A stretch of 64,000 nt of DNA from Cutibacterium sp. (GCF_030525615.1 NZ_JAUNEJ010000007.1:30966-94965); one strand, 5' to 3'. Positions 20,552-29,963 are shown, counted from the stretch's first letter. Translations and numbers: made by a program. The notes: a model not told the origin generated them from the sequence alone.

Positions 20552-20588
20552 ATTTATCCCTCTAACCATAGGACATGCCAGAAATCAA

Positions 20589-20632
20589 GGTTGTGAGGTC
20601 ACAGTGCAACAAAGCACTACGATCTCACAACC
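20589..20632 (-). terminator. Structured hairpin between peptide and exporter genes
   Basis: Outer stem GGTTGTGAG / CTCACAACC (20589-20597 and 20624-20632) encloses an inner stem AGTGC / GCACT (20603-20607 and 20614-20618). It follows the peptide gene stop by about ten bases. Such placement would let the peptide be made in excess of the exporter, as a partial terminator or mRNA stabiliser. No strong T-run. Confidence 0.55.
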
Positions 20633-20642
20633 GCACGGATGG

Positions 20643-20927
20643 TCATCGTTTGGCGTGATCCACACGAGCAGCGCGAGGCCATCCGTATTTTGATGCTGCT
20701 CTCCACGAAGGGGTCTTGTAGGATGCGTTTAGCTTGGTGAACCATCCGGAGTGGTAGTCCGGCGCGGCCGCAACGTCAAGAGTAACTCGCGCTTTCGTGT
20801 CCGAATGAAGAGACGAACACCTACCCACGCCGAGGGTGTACCCCACACCATTCTCAAGCCATGCCGAGCAGTTCCCACCGAGCGCACTCGCTGAGGGTGT
20901 TGTTATTGATAATGAGGCCCCAATCAT
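20643..20927 (-). CDS. Lactococcin-972-like bacteriocin precursor
   Basis: 94 residues, ATG at 20927 just after AGGAGGAT. The N-terminal MIGASLSITTPSASA resembles the back half of a signal peptide with an AxA cleavage site, followed by LGGN. The rest is rich in Trp, Tyr, Gly and Ser, with LHSDTKARVTL and SGWFTKLNASYKT, which recall the HSxTxxV and GxWxKA elements of lactococcin 972, a secreted pore-independent inhibitor of septum formation. Position upstream of the dedicated ATPase and permease supports this. The leader is short, and an in-frame TAG lies three codons before the ATG. Assignment rests on motif likeness and context. Confidence 0.6.
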   Translation of the reverse strand: MIGASLSITTPSASALGGNCSAWLENGVGYTLGVGRCSSLHSDTKARVTLDVAAAPDYHSGWFTKLNASYKTPSWRAASKYGWPRAARVDHAKR

Positions 20928-21047
20928 ATCCTCCTAAAAAATCATCTTTGATTTCCCAACTTCACCGTGCTCGCCACAGCGACGAGTCGGACGACAAATT
21001 GATATTAACAGACAACAGGGTCATCGCCACCCCATCAACCTTTTACG

Positions 21048-21323
21048 TGTTGCGGTTTATGGGGTTGTTGACGCTGCGGGGATGACGGAGGGGCCAGGCC
21101 CCGTCAGGATAGGAGTTGCACACTTATCCGTCTGAGTAGGGATCCTGCCGGTGAGTACTGACGTTAACGCACCCTTGACCGGACGCCTGGTTGAGCGTTG
21201 TCAAACCCGCCCGATCGTCCATGTCAGGCACCGAGATGGGTATCAGTCGAGCTGCCGCACGTACATGGGTCAACCGGTACCGCCGCCTCACAGAAGTCGG
21301 CCTGACTGATCGGACGAGCCGAC
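21048..21323 (+). mobile_element. IS481-family element fragment
   Basis: 276 bases closely similar to 42104-42378, covering the element's left part and the transposase N-terminus with helix-turn-helix residues EMGISRAAARTWVNRYRR. Truncated on both sides: the terminal repeat is absent and the similarity ends inside the codons for DRTSRP, one or two bases from the right copy of the 58-bp direct repeat. Confidence 0.8.
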
Positions 21324-21324
21324 C

Positions 21325-21382
21325 CCACCCCTCACCCAACCCGGCCACTAGACCCTCTCACCACAAGTTGAGGAGGCGGTTC
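21325..21382 (+). repeat. Direct repeat, right copy (3' end of intact lacI)
   Basis: Right copy of the 58-base repeat at 17342-17399. Here it is the actual 3' end of the repressor gene. The IS481 fragment ends right beside it. Confidence 0.75.
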
Positions 21383-22342
21383 GGTGACATCAGCAACATC
21401 GTCACCACCAATAATCCCCATCAGCATCGTGACGGCATCACGGCCCAAAACCGAGGGGTCACGTCGCAACGCGGTAATTCCAGGCGACATGACCCGGCAC
21501 GCCGGAGAATCTTCAAATGACACCACTGACACGTCAGCAGGAACCCGTAACCCGCGCTCGGCTACCGCAGCCAATCCACCCAGGGTCAAGACCTCGTTGT
21601 CGTAGACAATCGCAGTAGGACGATCCTGCGCCTCCAACAACGCCGTCGTTTCCCGCAACCCAGACTGCTCTGAATAATCCGTTGCTGCAGCCTCGATAAC
21701 AACGACGCCTAGTCTTTCGGCCTGCTGGGAGAAAGCTAACCTCCGCACCATGCTGTGTTCGAGGATGGGGTCACCGCCAATGTGAGCAATACGACGGTGA
21801 CCTCGGTCAACCAAATGGGTGACGATGCTCTCTGCAGCAGCTGCGTCATCAATGTGCACACCAGGCAACGGCGTGTCGTCCATGGCACCAACAACGGTGC
21901 ACGGCATCGTCATCTCTGCCATGAGGGGCCAGCGCGGATCGTTGCGAGCTGGATCGACAAGAACGACACCGTCAACCCGACGCTGCGCCCACCATTGCCG
22001 ATGGATCTCGCATTCTTCCTCACGGGAGCCAACCAACTGCAATACCAAAGCGGTACGCGCAGGGGTGAGGATCTCCTCCATACCGGCGATGAGATGGAGG
22101 AAGAAGCCCTCACCAGCGAAACTCCGATCGTCACGCGCGATGACGAGTCCGATGGCACCCGCCCGGTTGGCCGACAGCGCTCGGGCGGCCACATTGGCAC
22201 GCCATCCCAGATCTTTAGCGACTTCCTTCACCCGCGCCCTGGTGGCGTCGGAAACGCCCGGCTTGTCATTGAGAGCGAAGGACACCGCTCCGGGCGACAC
22301 GCCAGCAACCCTGGCGATGTCCTTGATCGTTGTCCTACCCAT
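21332..22342 (-). CDS. LacI-family transcriptional repressor
   Basis: 336 residues: N-terminal helix-turn-helix MGRTTIKDIARVAGVSPGAV and a periplasmic-binding-like sugar-sensing domain ending VTEPPPQLVVRGSSGRVG. The ATG at 22342 is the family start; the frame is open upstream. Divergent from the GH31 pseudogene. It most likely binds the two ACTAAA-CCG-type palindromes at 13973 and 24425, which would link the importer and the glycosidases in one regulon induced by a mannoside or derived sugar. Confidence 0.92.
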   Translation of the reverse strand: MGRTTIKDIARVAGVSPGAVSFALNDKPGVSDATRARVKEVAKDLGWRANVAARALSANRAGAIGLVIARDDRSFAGEGFFLHLIAGMEEILTPARTALVLQLVGSREEECEIHRQWWAQRRVDGVVLVDPARNDPRWPLMAEMTMPCTVVGAMDDTPLPGVHIDDAAAAESIVTHLVDRGHRRIAHIGGDPILEHSMVRRLAFSQQAERLGVVVIEAAATDYSEQSGLRETTALLEAQDRPTAIVYDNEVLTLGGLAAVAERGLRVPADVSVVSFEDSPACRVMSPGITALRRDPSVLGRDAVTMLMGIIGGDDVADVTEPPPQLVVRGSSGRVG

Positions 22343-22537
22343 GAAGCGATGACCCTTCCCGAAGCGTGGATGCTCTGTCGACCTCGCGGCTCTCGCCTCG
22401 CAGGTACGCCGCCATAGCCAGCGCGGCCTCATTCTAGAGTTGCGAGCCGGAGCAGAACGCTTCAGCACACTCACCAAACCGCCCTTGCCATCGTCACATC
22501 CCTCACTAGGGTGGGAGTCCCCAACGCCGGGAGATGT

Positions 22538-24429
22538 CATGACTCAGACGACCTGCCTTGTCAGCGATCACTATCGCATCACACTCATCACCGATCGTCT
22601 TATTCGATGTGAGTGGCGCGTTGACCCCGCCGAACCCTTCGAAGACCGGCCCACTCAACTCGTCGTGGACCGTTCACCACACGAGGTGACCAGCACCATC
22701 GATGAGGTTGACAGCCACATCGTCATTCGAAACCAGTATTACGAGTTTCATTACGACGGTATGAGCTTTTCGCCAAAGGGCCTGCACGCCTCAATCACCA
22801 GCGTCGGCAACTATCATGCCGCATAGCGCTGGGGAGATGACCCGTTGTCGCACAATCCCTTTGGCGCTCCCGCCAACCTGGGTGGGACCGCTCGTACTCT
22901 CGACTGTGTTGATGGCCGATGTGACATGGGTACCGGAGTGGCGAACACTCAAGGTTGGGCAGTCCTTGACGATTCTCATGGCCTCGCATTGGACAACGAC
23001 GAATCCACCCCATGGCCTCAGCCCGTGCCCCGACACAATTCAGCTGAGTGCGGAGGTCACGACATCTATCTCTTTCTCCACGGCCACGACTATCCCGGCG
23101 CCGTCGCAGACTTTTACCGCCTCACCGGGCCACAGCCAGTCATTCCCTGATGGGGTCTAGGCAACTGGTGATCGCGCTACCACAGGTACAGCCCCGCCGA
23201 ATATGAAGCCCTCATAGACCGCTTCGAGGCAGCCGGAATTTCGCTGTCGGTAGCCGTCATTGACATGGACTGGCACCTCACCAACATCGACCCAGCATTA
23301 GGACATGGCTGGACTGGTTACACCTGGAATCGAGACCTCTTCCCCGATCCGCCCAAGTTTCTTGCCACTCTTCACCGGCGTGGCCTGCGCACCAGTCTCA
23401 ATGTGCACCCGGCTGACGGAATCCGTCGTCATGAAGAGTGCTACCGACAGGTCGCCGGGGCCAGGTTCACATCGGTACCCCATTGATTTCTCGGGTGACT
23501 CCGTCATCTCCTGGGAAACGCTGGACTTCCAACCCGAATTCACAGCGACCGCTTCCAACATCGGCTACGGCTGGTGGAGCCACGACATTGGCGGACACAT
23601 TTTCAGTTCCCTCGACGACCAGCTGATGGCCAGGTGGGCACAGTTCGGGGTGCTCTCCCCCATCAATCGGTTGCATTCGACCAAGAATGAGTTCGGTTCA
23701 AAGGAGCCGTGGCATTTCCGCGCCGAAACCGAAACTGTCATGAGGCAGTGTTTGCGAATGCGTCATCGGCTCATCCCATACCTGCACAGCGAGAACTTGT
23801 CGGGTCACCGCAACCTGTGCCCGCTCATCCGACCGGTCTACTGGACTCACCCGGAATGGGAGGAATCGTATGTTGATCGCAATGAGTATTGGTTCGGCAG
23901 CCAACTCCTGGTTCGCCCGGTCACGACCAAACGCAATACCGCCACGGGGCTCGCTACGACGCGCACCTGGCTTCCTCCCCTAGCTGAGGGCCTTCGGTGG
24001 GTCGATCTACTCACCGGACTCACCTACACGCCACAACGTTTCGTCACCATGGCTCGCAGCATTGACGAGGTGCCCGTCTTGGCGAAACCTGGAACCATCG
24101 TTCCAACCGCCACCGATCCGCTGACCAAGGAGGACATACCGACTGACCTCACCCTGGTCGTCGTTCCGGGTGCTGCTGGCCATTTCGACTTACTCGAAGA
24201 CGGTGACGAATTGCGCAGAACACCTCTTGACCTCGACGCCAACGGAATGCTCAGAATCGGCCCCAGCGAAGGCTCAGGTCCAAACGTCGTCCGGCGGTGG
24301 CGGGTGAGTGTCCACTCCGGCGGGCACCCCGTCACGATTGACCTGGGGGAGCACCGTCAGGCACCTGAACCCCTACGCAACGCCCTTTTGGAGATCGTGT
24401 GGGCAATTCCATCTGAGCGACTAAACTAA
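22538..24429 (+). pseudogene. GH31 alpha-glycosidase, decayed
   Basis: Fragments in order read as a family 31 glycosidase: N-terminal beta domain from ATG 22538, barrel start (VIDMDWHLTNIDPALGHGW, TSLNVHPADGIRRHE), then GSHRYPIDFSGDSVISW and GWWSHDIGGHIF to the C-terminal domains. Lesions: in-frame TAG at 22824-22826, in-frame TGA at 23148-23150 (an Arg codon changed), and near 23457 a frame change where CYRQVA runs straight into GPGSHRYP. Family members carry about 60-70 residues there, including the nucleophile-bearing WWLDWQ-type segment, so the enzyme must be inactive. The last part (from 23466) is still open to 24429. Confidence 0.85.
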
Positions 24430-24440
24430 ACCGCATTAGT
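24425..24440 (+). promoter_or_regulatory. LacI-type operator upstream of the GH38 gene
   Basis: ACTAAACCGCATTAGT, identical to the site at 13973-13988 except for one base. It lies 60 bases before the mannosidase start and overlaps the GH31 pseudogene stop. I could not pick a convincing promoter next to it. Confidence 0.68.
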
Positions 24441-24499
24441 CACTACACTTCAATGCCGTAACTATCCGTTGTCAACGTCGCAACCGCCAGGGACTCCCC

Positions 24500-27400
24500 A
24501 TGCACGATCACGCCACCATTCTTGACGGCCGAGTGCGCCGTCATCTCGATGAGAAAATCCGCCCCGCCGAAACGACCACGGTGTGCCAACTCAACGTCGA
24601 ATGGGCTCCTGTCACTGACACCTGTGATGGCCCGAACAGCCGTCCCGGTATCCGTGGCCAGGGAGAACCGATTCCGATCAGCGCAGGACTGGCTCTCGAC
24701 TACCAGCCTTTCCGAGTGGGCGACAAGTGGGGTCCGCCATGGGGAACGACCTGGCTCCATTTCACGGCCTCCGTACCGCCGAAACATCGGGACAACCACC
24801 TCGAGATGATCGTTGACCTCGGCGGAGTGTGGGACTCTCCCGGGTTCCAGTCCGAAGGTCTTGTGATACGTCCCGACGGGTCTATCATCAAGGCGCTTAA
24901 CCCGCGCAACACCTGGATTCCCGTCGAAACTGATACGCACGGCCATATCGATATCTACGTCGAAGCGGCGTCCAACCCGATCTTGTTGGCTCAGCCGCCC
25001 TTTCAACCGACCGAGGACGGCGACAAGCTGACTGCATCGACCGACGCCTACTACACCCTCAAGCGGGCCGATCTCGTTGCTGTCCATGATGATGTGCGCG
25101 AACTCATCGCCGACATCGTCACCCTGTCAGGCCTGGCAGCCGAATTACCGGAGGACTCGGAGCGCCGGTGGGAGATCCGTCGCGCGTTGGATCGTGCCAT
25201 GGATCGGATCGATCTTTGTGACGTACCCGCCACGGCGTCAGCAGCTCGCAGCGAGTTGGCCCCAATCCTGGCTCGGCCGGCCCACGACTCTGCCCAGACA
25301 ATGACGGCCATCGGCCATGCCCACATTGACTCTGCCTGGCTGTGGCCATTACGTGAGACCCGGCGCAAAGTCGCTCGAACCATCGCTAATCAGCTCAATT
25401 TGATCGACAATGACCCCACTCATCTCTTCGCCTTCCCAGCTGCTCAACACTCGGCATGGCTGGAACAGGACTATCCCGACCTTTTCGCCCGGTTGCAGCG
25501 GACAGTCTCCGCTGGACGGATTATCCCGGTCGGGGGTATGTGGGTGGAATCTGACGCCAACCTGCCCGGCGGTGAGTCGATGTGCCGCCAGTTGCTGTAC
25601 GGGCAGCGCTATTTCATGGACAAGTTCGGCCACCACTGCCCCGAGGTGTGGTTACCGGACTCTTTCGGCTACTCGGGGGCTCTGCCGCAGCTAGCCAAGC
25701 TGGCCGGAGCTCGCTGGTTCCTGACCCAGAAAATCTCGTGGAACCAGGTCGACAAGTTCCCCCATCATTCCTTCTGGTGGGAAGGAATTGACGGCACCCG
25801 TATCTTCACGCATTTTCCACCTGCCGACACCTACGGCTCTGATCTGTCTGCCCATGATCTCGAACACGCTCGTTCCAACTTCCAGGACAAAGGCCGCGCC
25901 AACTCCTCTCTCATTCCCTTCGGCTACGGGGATGGGGGCGGCGGCCCAACTCGCGAAATGCTCGCCCAAGCTCACCGTGTCGCTGATCTTGACGGCGCTC
26001 CGAAGGTGGCCATCGAGCCTCCAGCGGCCTTCTTCGCGCGCGCCGAGCGCGAGCACGAGGACCCAGGAACATGGGTCGGTGAGCTCTACCTCGAATTGCA
26101 CCGAGGCACGTTCACCAGCCAATACGAGGTCAAGAAGGGTAATCGTCGCAACGAACATCTGTTGCGCGAGGCCGAACTGTGGTGCGCCACGGCAGCCGTA
26201 CGCGGTCTGATGGATTATCCCGGTGAGCGGTTGGCCGAGATATGGCGCACCGTCTGTCTCTATCAATTCCACGACATCCTGCCCGGGTCGGCGATCTCCT
26301 GGGTGTATCGAGAAGTCGTCGCCGATCATCGTCGAATCTCTGACGAGCTCACCGAACTCATTCACCATGCCCAAGAGCTGCTAGCCGGGGAAGGCGACCA
26401 AGAGATTGTCTTCGATTCCGCTCCGCTGCCCCGTCCGTGGGCCTCCACCGTGGCCATGGGGGCCGGGGCCAGCCCAGCCATCACCGAAAGAGTCCACGCT
26501 GAGGAAACGGCTACCGGATTCGTCGTCGACAACGGCTTACTGCGTCTTAGCGTTGACGAGCACGGACTCGTCACCCACCTGATCGACACCGCGTCCCGCC
26601 GAGACGCCATCCCTGCCGGTCAGCGAGGCAATCTGCTCCAACTTCACCCTGATTTCCCGAATATGTGGGATGCCTGGGACATCGATCCTTTCTATGCCAA
26701 CGACGTCACCGATATCGATGACGGTCAGGCCACCATGACCAGAACGGGCGAATCCGTAACCATCCGTGTCACGAGGACGTTCGGTCATTCCAGCGCCATC
26801 CAGTCGCTGACCGTCAATCCAGCAGATCCGCGCGTCAAGGTGCGCACTCATGTCGACTGGCACGAACGCGACAGCCTCCTCAAACTGGCATGGCCGGTCG
26901 ACGTCCACACCGACCACGCCGATTACGAGATTGCCATGGGCCACATCACCCGTCCCACCCACACCAACACGTCGTGGGATGCCTTCCGATTCGAGGTTCA
27001 TGCCCACCGGTGGGTTTACCTGTCCGAGCCCGGTTTCGGCGTCGCCATCGCCAACTCCGGTACCTACGGGTGGAATGTGTCTCGCCATCCCAAGGACAAC
27101 GGCGGCACCTGGTCGGTGGCCCGGGCCTCCCTACTCAAGGGAGCTCGCTACCCCGATCCGCGCGCTGACGAGGGAGAACACGATTTCTTCCACACTCTGC
27201 ACGTCGGTGCCACTCTCCCCGACGCCGTGCGTGACGGGTATGCCGCCAACTTGTGCGTGCGCCGCCGTCAGGGATCACCGGTCGAACCGTTGGTTAACGT
27301 TGAGGGAATCATGGTCGAGGCCATCAAGCTTGCCGAGGACGGCTCGGGTGACGTCATCGTTCGACTCTATGAACCCTATGGACGCCACGTTCACACCACA

Positions 27401-27583
27401 ATGACGGTCAACTTCCCGGCGGCGACCGCCATTGAGACCGACCTGTTGGAAGAACCTCTTGCGAACAATCCACGCGCTCAAGTAGCCCCGTCAGTCATCT
27501 GCACCGACCTTTCCGGGGCGACCATCGGGCTGTCCATGCGCCCCTTCCAGGTCGCAACCTTGAGGCTAGGACGCAACCAATGA
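24500..27583 (+). CDS. Alpha-mannosidase, glycoside hydrolase family 38
   Basis: 1027 residues. Removes alpha-linked mannose by a retaining mechanism with Zn2+. The GH38 catalytic barrel begins with HAHIDSAWLWPLRETRRK near residue 274 (metal-binding His and Asp) and has the nucleophile in WLPDSFGYSGALPQL near 387; GMWVESDANLPGGES lies between. The N-terminal 250 residues and the C-terminal beta domains match the long bacterial type. No signal peptide, so it acts on imported oligosaccharide. ATG at 24500 after AGGGA. Overlaps the next gene by four bases. Confidence 0.93.
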   Translation: MHDHATILDGRVRRHLDEKIRPAETTTVCQLNVEWAPVTDTCDGPNSRPGIRGQGEPIPISAGLALDYQPFRVGDKWGPPWGTTWLHFTASVPPKHRDNHLEMIVDLGGVWDSPGFQSEGLVIRPDGSIIKALNPRNTWIPVETDTHGHIDIYVEAASNPILLAQPPFQPTEDGDKLTASTDAYYTLKRADLVAVHDDVRELIADIVTLSGLAAELPEDSERRWEIRRALDRAMDRIDLCDVPATASAARSELAPILARPAHDSAQTMTAIGHAHIDSAWLWPLRETRRKVARTIANQLNLIDNDPTHLFAFPAAQHSAWLEQDYPDLFARLQRTVSAGRIIPVGGMWVESDANLPGGESMCRQLLYGQRYFMDKFGHHCPEVWLPDSFGYSGALPQLAKLAGARWFLTQKISWNQVDKFPHHSFWWEGIDGTRIFTHFPPADTYGSDLSAHDLEHARSNFQDKGRANSSLIPFGYGDGGGGPTREMLAQAHRVADLDGAPKVAIEPPAAFFARAEREHEDPGTWVGELYLELHRGTFTSQYEVKKGNRRNEHLLREAELWCATAAVRGLMDYPGERLAEIWRTVCLYQFHDILPGSAISWVYREVVADHRRISDELTELIHHAQELLAGEGDQEIVFDSAPLPRPWASTVAMGAGASPAITERVHAEETATGFVVDNGLLRLSVDEHGLVTHLIDTASRRDAIPAGQRGNLLQLHPDFPNMWDAWDIDPFYANDVTDIDDGQATMTRTGESVTIRVTRTFGHSSAIQSLTVNPADPRVKVRTHVDWHERDSLLKLAWPVDVHTDHADYEIAMGHITRPTHTNTSWDAFRFEVHAHRWVYLSEPGFGVAIANSGTYGWNVSRHPKDNGGTWSVARASLLKGARYPDPRADEGEHDFFHTLHVGATLPDAVRDGYAANLCVRRRQGSPVEPLVNVEGIMVEAIKLAEDGSGDVIVRLYEPYGRHVHTTMTVNFPAATAIETDLLEEPLANNPRAQVAPSVICTDLSGATIGLSMRPFQVATLRLGRNQ

Positions 27584-28755
27584 AGGTGGGCGTCAACTAC
27601 ACCCCTTCTCAGGGGTGGTTCCACAGCTGGCTTGACCTCGATCTCGACGCCACCCGGCGCGATTTTGAGGCAATCGCGCAGCTCGGCCTCGACCACGTGC
27701 GGCTCTTTCCGCTGTGGCCGTTGCTTCAGCCCAATCGTGGCATGGTACGTCCGCAAGCTCTCGACGATGTGGTCGCTGTCGCGCGTGTTGCCGCAGAATT
27801 CGACCTTGATGTCACAGTCGACGCTCTCAACGGGCACCTGTCCAGTTACGACTTCCTGCCCGCATGGGTGGTCACCTGGCACGAATCGAACCTTTTTACC
27901 GATCCACGTGTCAAAGCTGGCCAAACTGACCTCATTTGCCACCTGGCAGCACACCTGCGCGAGGAGCCGAACGTCATAGGCATGACAGTGGGCAACGAGT
28001 TTCCGCAGTATGCCGCACTGGCCCCCGGTCACCATCATCCGATGCGCAGCGCGTGCTCTGTTGACCAAGCACAGATGTGGTTGGAGGCAATGCTGGGAGC
28101 CATGAGAGACCAGTGGCCCGACGGCCGATTCTGGTTTGGGTTCGACGACGACCTGTGGTTCGTTGATGACCATCCCTTCATACCGCGTCACGCCGTCACC
28201 CAGGGACCCTCGACGACCGTTCACTCCTGGGTGTTCGCCCACGTCGGGCCGCGATTCGGCCAGGGACATCCCGCCCTGACATGGTTCCCCCGCTATCTCC
28301 TTGAACTGGCACGTGCGTGGAGTCCTGACTCGCAACGCCCGCTTTGGCTACAAGAAATTGGTGCCCCGCGCACTCACGTTCCCAATGACCATGCTGCCGA
28401 TTTCGTGACGTCCTCCCTCGCCTCGGTAGCAAGTACCCCTGGTCTGGAAGCAGTCACGTGGTGGTGCTCCCACGACGTCTCCCGTGACCTCCTCGATTTC
28501 CCAGAACTGGAGTATTCGTTAGGCCTCTTTACCAACGACGGCACGCCTAAGCCCGAAGCCCTCGCTTTGTCCGAGCTGCTACCCGACTTACACAACGCTC
28601 AGCCCCAAATCGAGTCTGATGAGCCGCTGGAGTTCAGCGCCGATTGGCAGACCGGGGCAGGGCGCTCGGTGTGTTCTCCCACGGGTGACCTGTTCGCTCA
28701 CTGGGTTGACGAGGCGGAACGAACCGGGAAGGCTCCGCAGCTTCGAAGGGGGTAA
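27580..28755 (+). CDS. GH5-like (clan GH-A) glycoside hydrolase
   Basis: 391-residue TIM-barrel glycosidase with the clan GH-A residues: acid/base Glu in TVGNEFPQY near residue 139 and nucleophile Glu in LWLQEIGAPR near 259, with WWCSHDVSRDLLDFP later. No signal peptide; cytoplasmic. Coupled to the GH38 gene (ATGA overlap), which suggests a beta-mannosidase or endo-mannosidase step on the same glycan. The exact family is uncertain. Confidence 0.8.
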   Translation: MKVGVNYTPSQGWFHSWLDLDLDATRRDFEAIAQLGLDHVRLFPLWPLLQPNRGMVRPQALDDVVAVARVAAEFDLDVTVDALNGHLSSYDFLPAWVVTWHESNLFTDPRVKAGQTDLICHLAAHLREEPNVIGMTVGNEFPQYAALAPGHHHPMRSACSVDQAQMWLEAMLGAMRDQWPDGRFWFGFDDDLWFVDDHPFIPRHAVTQGPSTTVHSWVFAHVGPRFGQGHPALTWFPRYLLELARAWSPDSQRPLWLQEIGAPRTHVPNDHAADFVTSSLASVASTPGLEAVTWWCSHDVSRDLLDFPELEYSLGLFTNDGTPKPEALALSELLPDLHNAQPQIESDEPLEFSADWQTGAGRSVCSPTGDLFAHWVDEAERTGKAPQLRRG

Positions 28756-28896
28756 GGATCTGCTCCGGGCTTGCACGCAGAAACCCCTCAGCTTGCGCGG
28801 AAACCACAGCCTTGCGCACAAACACCATGTGCGAGCAGAGGCATCACATAGCGAACCAGTGTTCAGTCCGCCCGAACACCTGCAGAACCCCCGGTT

Positions 28897-29373
28897 TCAG
28901 GAACGCGGGAACTTCTCCCGCAAGGCTGCGTCCACCATCGCTGGCACGAACTCAGAAACGTTGCCCCCGTTGCAGGCCGCCGAACGAATCATCGAGGAAC
29001 TGATCGTTCCGAACTCTCGCCCAGCCGGCAGCAAAATCGTCTCGATCCCGCTCATGGCCTTGTTGAGGTGGGCCATCTGAAGTTCGTAATCGAAATCTCC
29101 ACCAAAGCGCAGACCGCGAATAATCGCGTCAGCTCCTTGCTCGGTACAAAAATCGACCAATAGTCCGTCGACGGGGGCAACCTCAACCCCGGGGATGTCA
29201 GCGACGGCGTCCTCGACGAACGCCACTCTCTCCTCCATGGAGAAAATGCCGTTCTTCGCGGAGTTCACGGCCACTCCGACGACCACCTCGTCAACAAGCT
29301 GGGCGGCTCGGGCCACGACATCCACGTGGCCCAGGGTGATGGGGTCGAAAGATCCTGAGAAAACTGCTTTCAC
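28897..29373 (-). CDS. coaD: Phosphopantetheine adenylyltransferase
   Basis: Penultimate enzyme of coenzyme A synthesis: ATP plus 4'-phosphopantetheine to dephospho-CoA. 158 residues with FSGSFDPITLGHVDVV (HxGH-type nucleotide motif) at the start and TISSSMIR near the end. Overlaps rsmD by four bases. Intact. The 141 bases between it and the GH5 gene hold nothing I can name. Confidence 0.97.
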   Translation of the reverse strand: MKAVFSGSFDPITLGHVDVVARAAQLVDEVVVGVAVNSAKNGIFSMEERVAFVEDAVADIPGVEVAPVDGLLVDFCTEQGADAIIRGLRFGGDFDYELQMAHLNKAMSGIETILLPAGREFGTISSSMIRSAACNGGNVSEFVPAMVDAALREKFPRS

Positions 29374-29963
29374 TGCTGCTCCATGGACTCACGGTTGCGT
29401 TGAGCGTAGTAGACGACGGTTTCGCCATACCGAGAATTCCACGACTCAAAACCCTCTGGAAAGTGAGGGGATCGACTTCGTCGTGACCTCTCCACCACCA
29501 GCAATCCGTCGTGGGCCAGAGCGTGCTGGGTGGTGGACGCAATGAGGCTGTCCATGACGTCATCGGCCACGTCGTAGGGCGGGTCGAACCATACGATGTC
29601 GAAGGTCTGCCGATTACCGGATAGAAATGCCGACACCGGCTGGGAAACCACCTGAATCTTGAGCCGTGTCGCTCGGGAATTGTCCTTCATGACACTACAT
29701 GCGGCGCGATCCCGATCGACCGCAATGACCGACGAGGCTCCTCTACTGGCAGCCTCGAGAGCCACAGCTCCGGACCCGGCGAACAAGTCGCAGAATGCTT
29801 GACCGGCCAGCTGGTCCTCGGGAGCCTCGTCAGCCGTGCCATTCCAGGCAGCTAAGGCCGAAAAGACGGCCTCGCGCACCCGATCAGTCGTCGGACGTGT
29901 GAGTCGCCCCGCCGGGGTGGCAAGGCGTTGCCCGCCTGCACGACCCGCGATAATCCTGCTCAC
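29370..29963 (-). CDS. rsmD: 16S rRNA (guanine-N2-)-methyltransferase RsmD
   Basis: 197 residues. Methylates G966 of 16S rRNA with SAM. Motifs: MSRIIAGRAGGQRL at the start, FCDLFAGSGAVALEA (SAM site), and catalytic DPPYDV in DIVWFDPPYD. GTG start at 29963. rsmD-coaD is a conserved bacterial pair. Confidence 0.95.
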   Translation of the reverse strand: MSRIIAGRAGGQRLATPAGRLTRPTTDRVREAVFSALAAWNGTADEAPEDQLAGQAFCDLFAGSGAVALEAASRGASSVIAVDRDRAACSVMKDNSRATRLKIQVVSQPVSAFLSGNRQTFDIVWFDPPYDVADDVMDSLIASTTQHALAHDGLLVVERSRRSRSPHFPEGFESWNSRYGETVVYYAQRNRESMEQQ

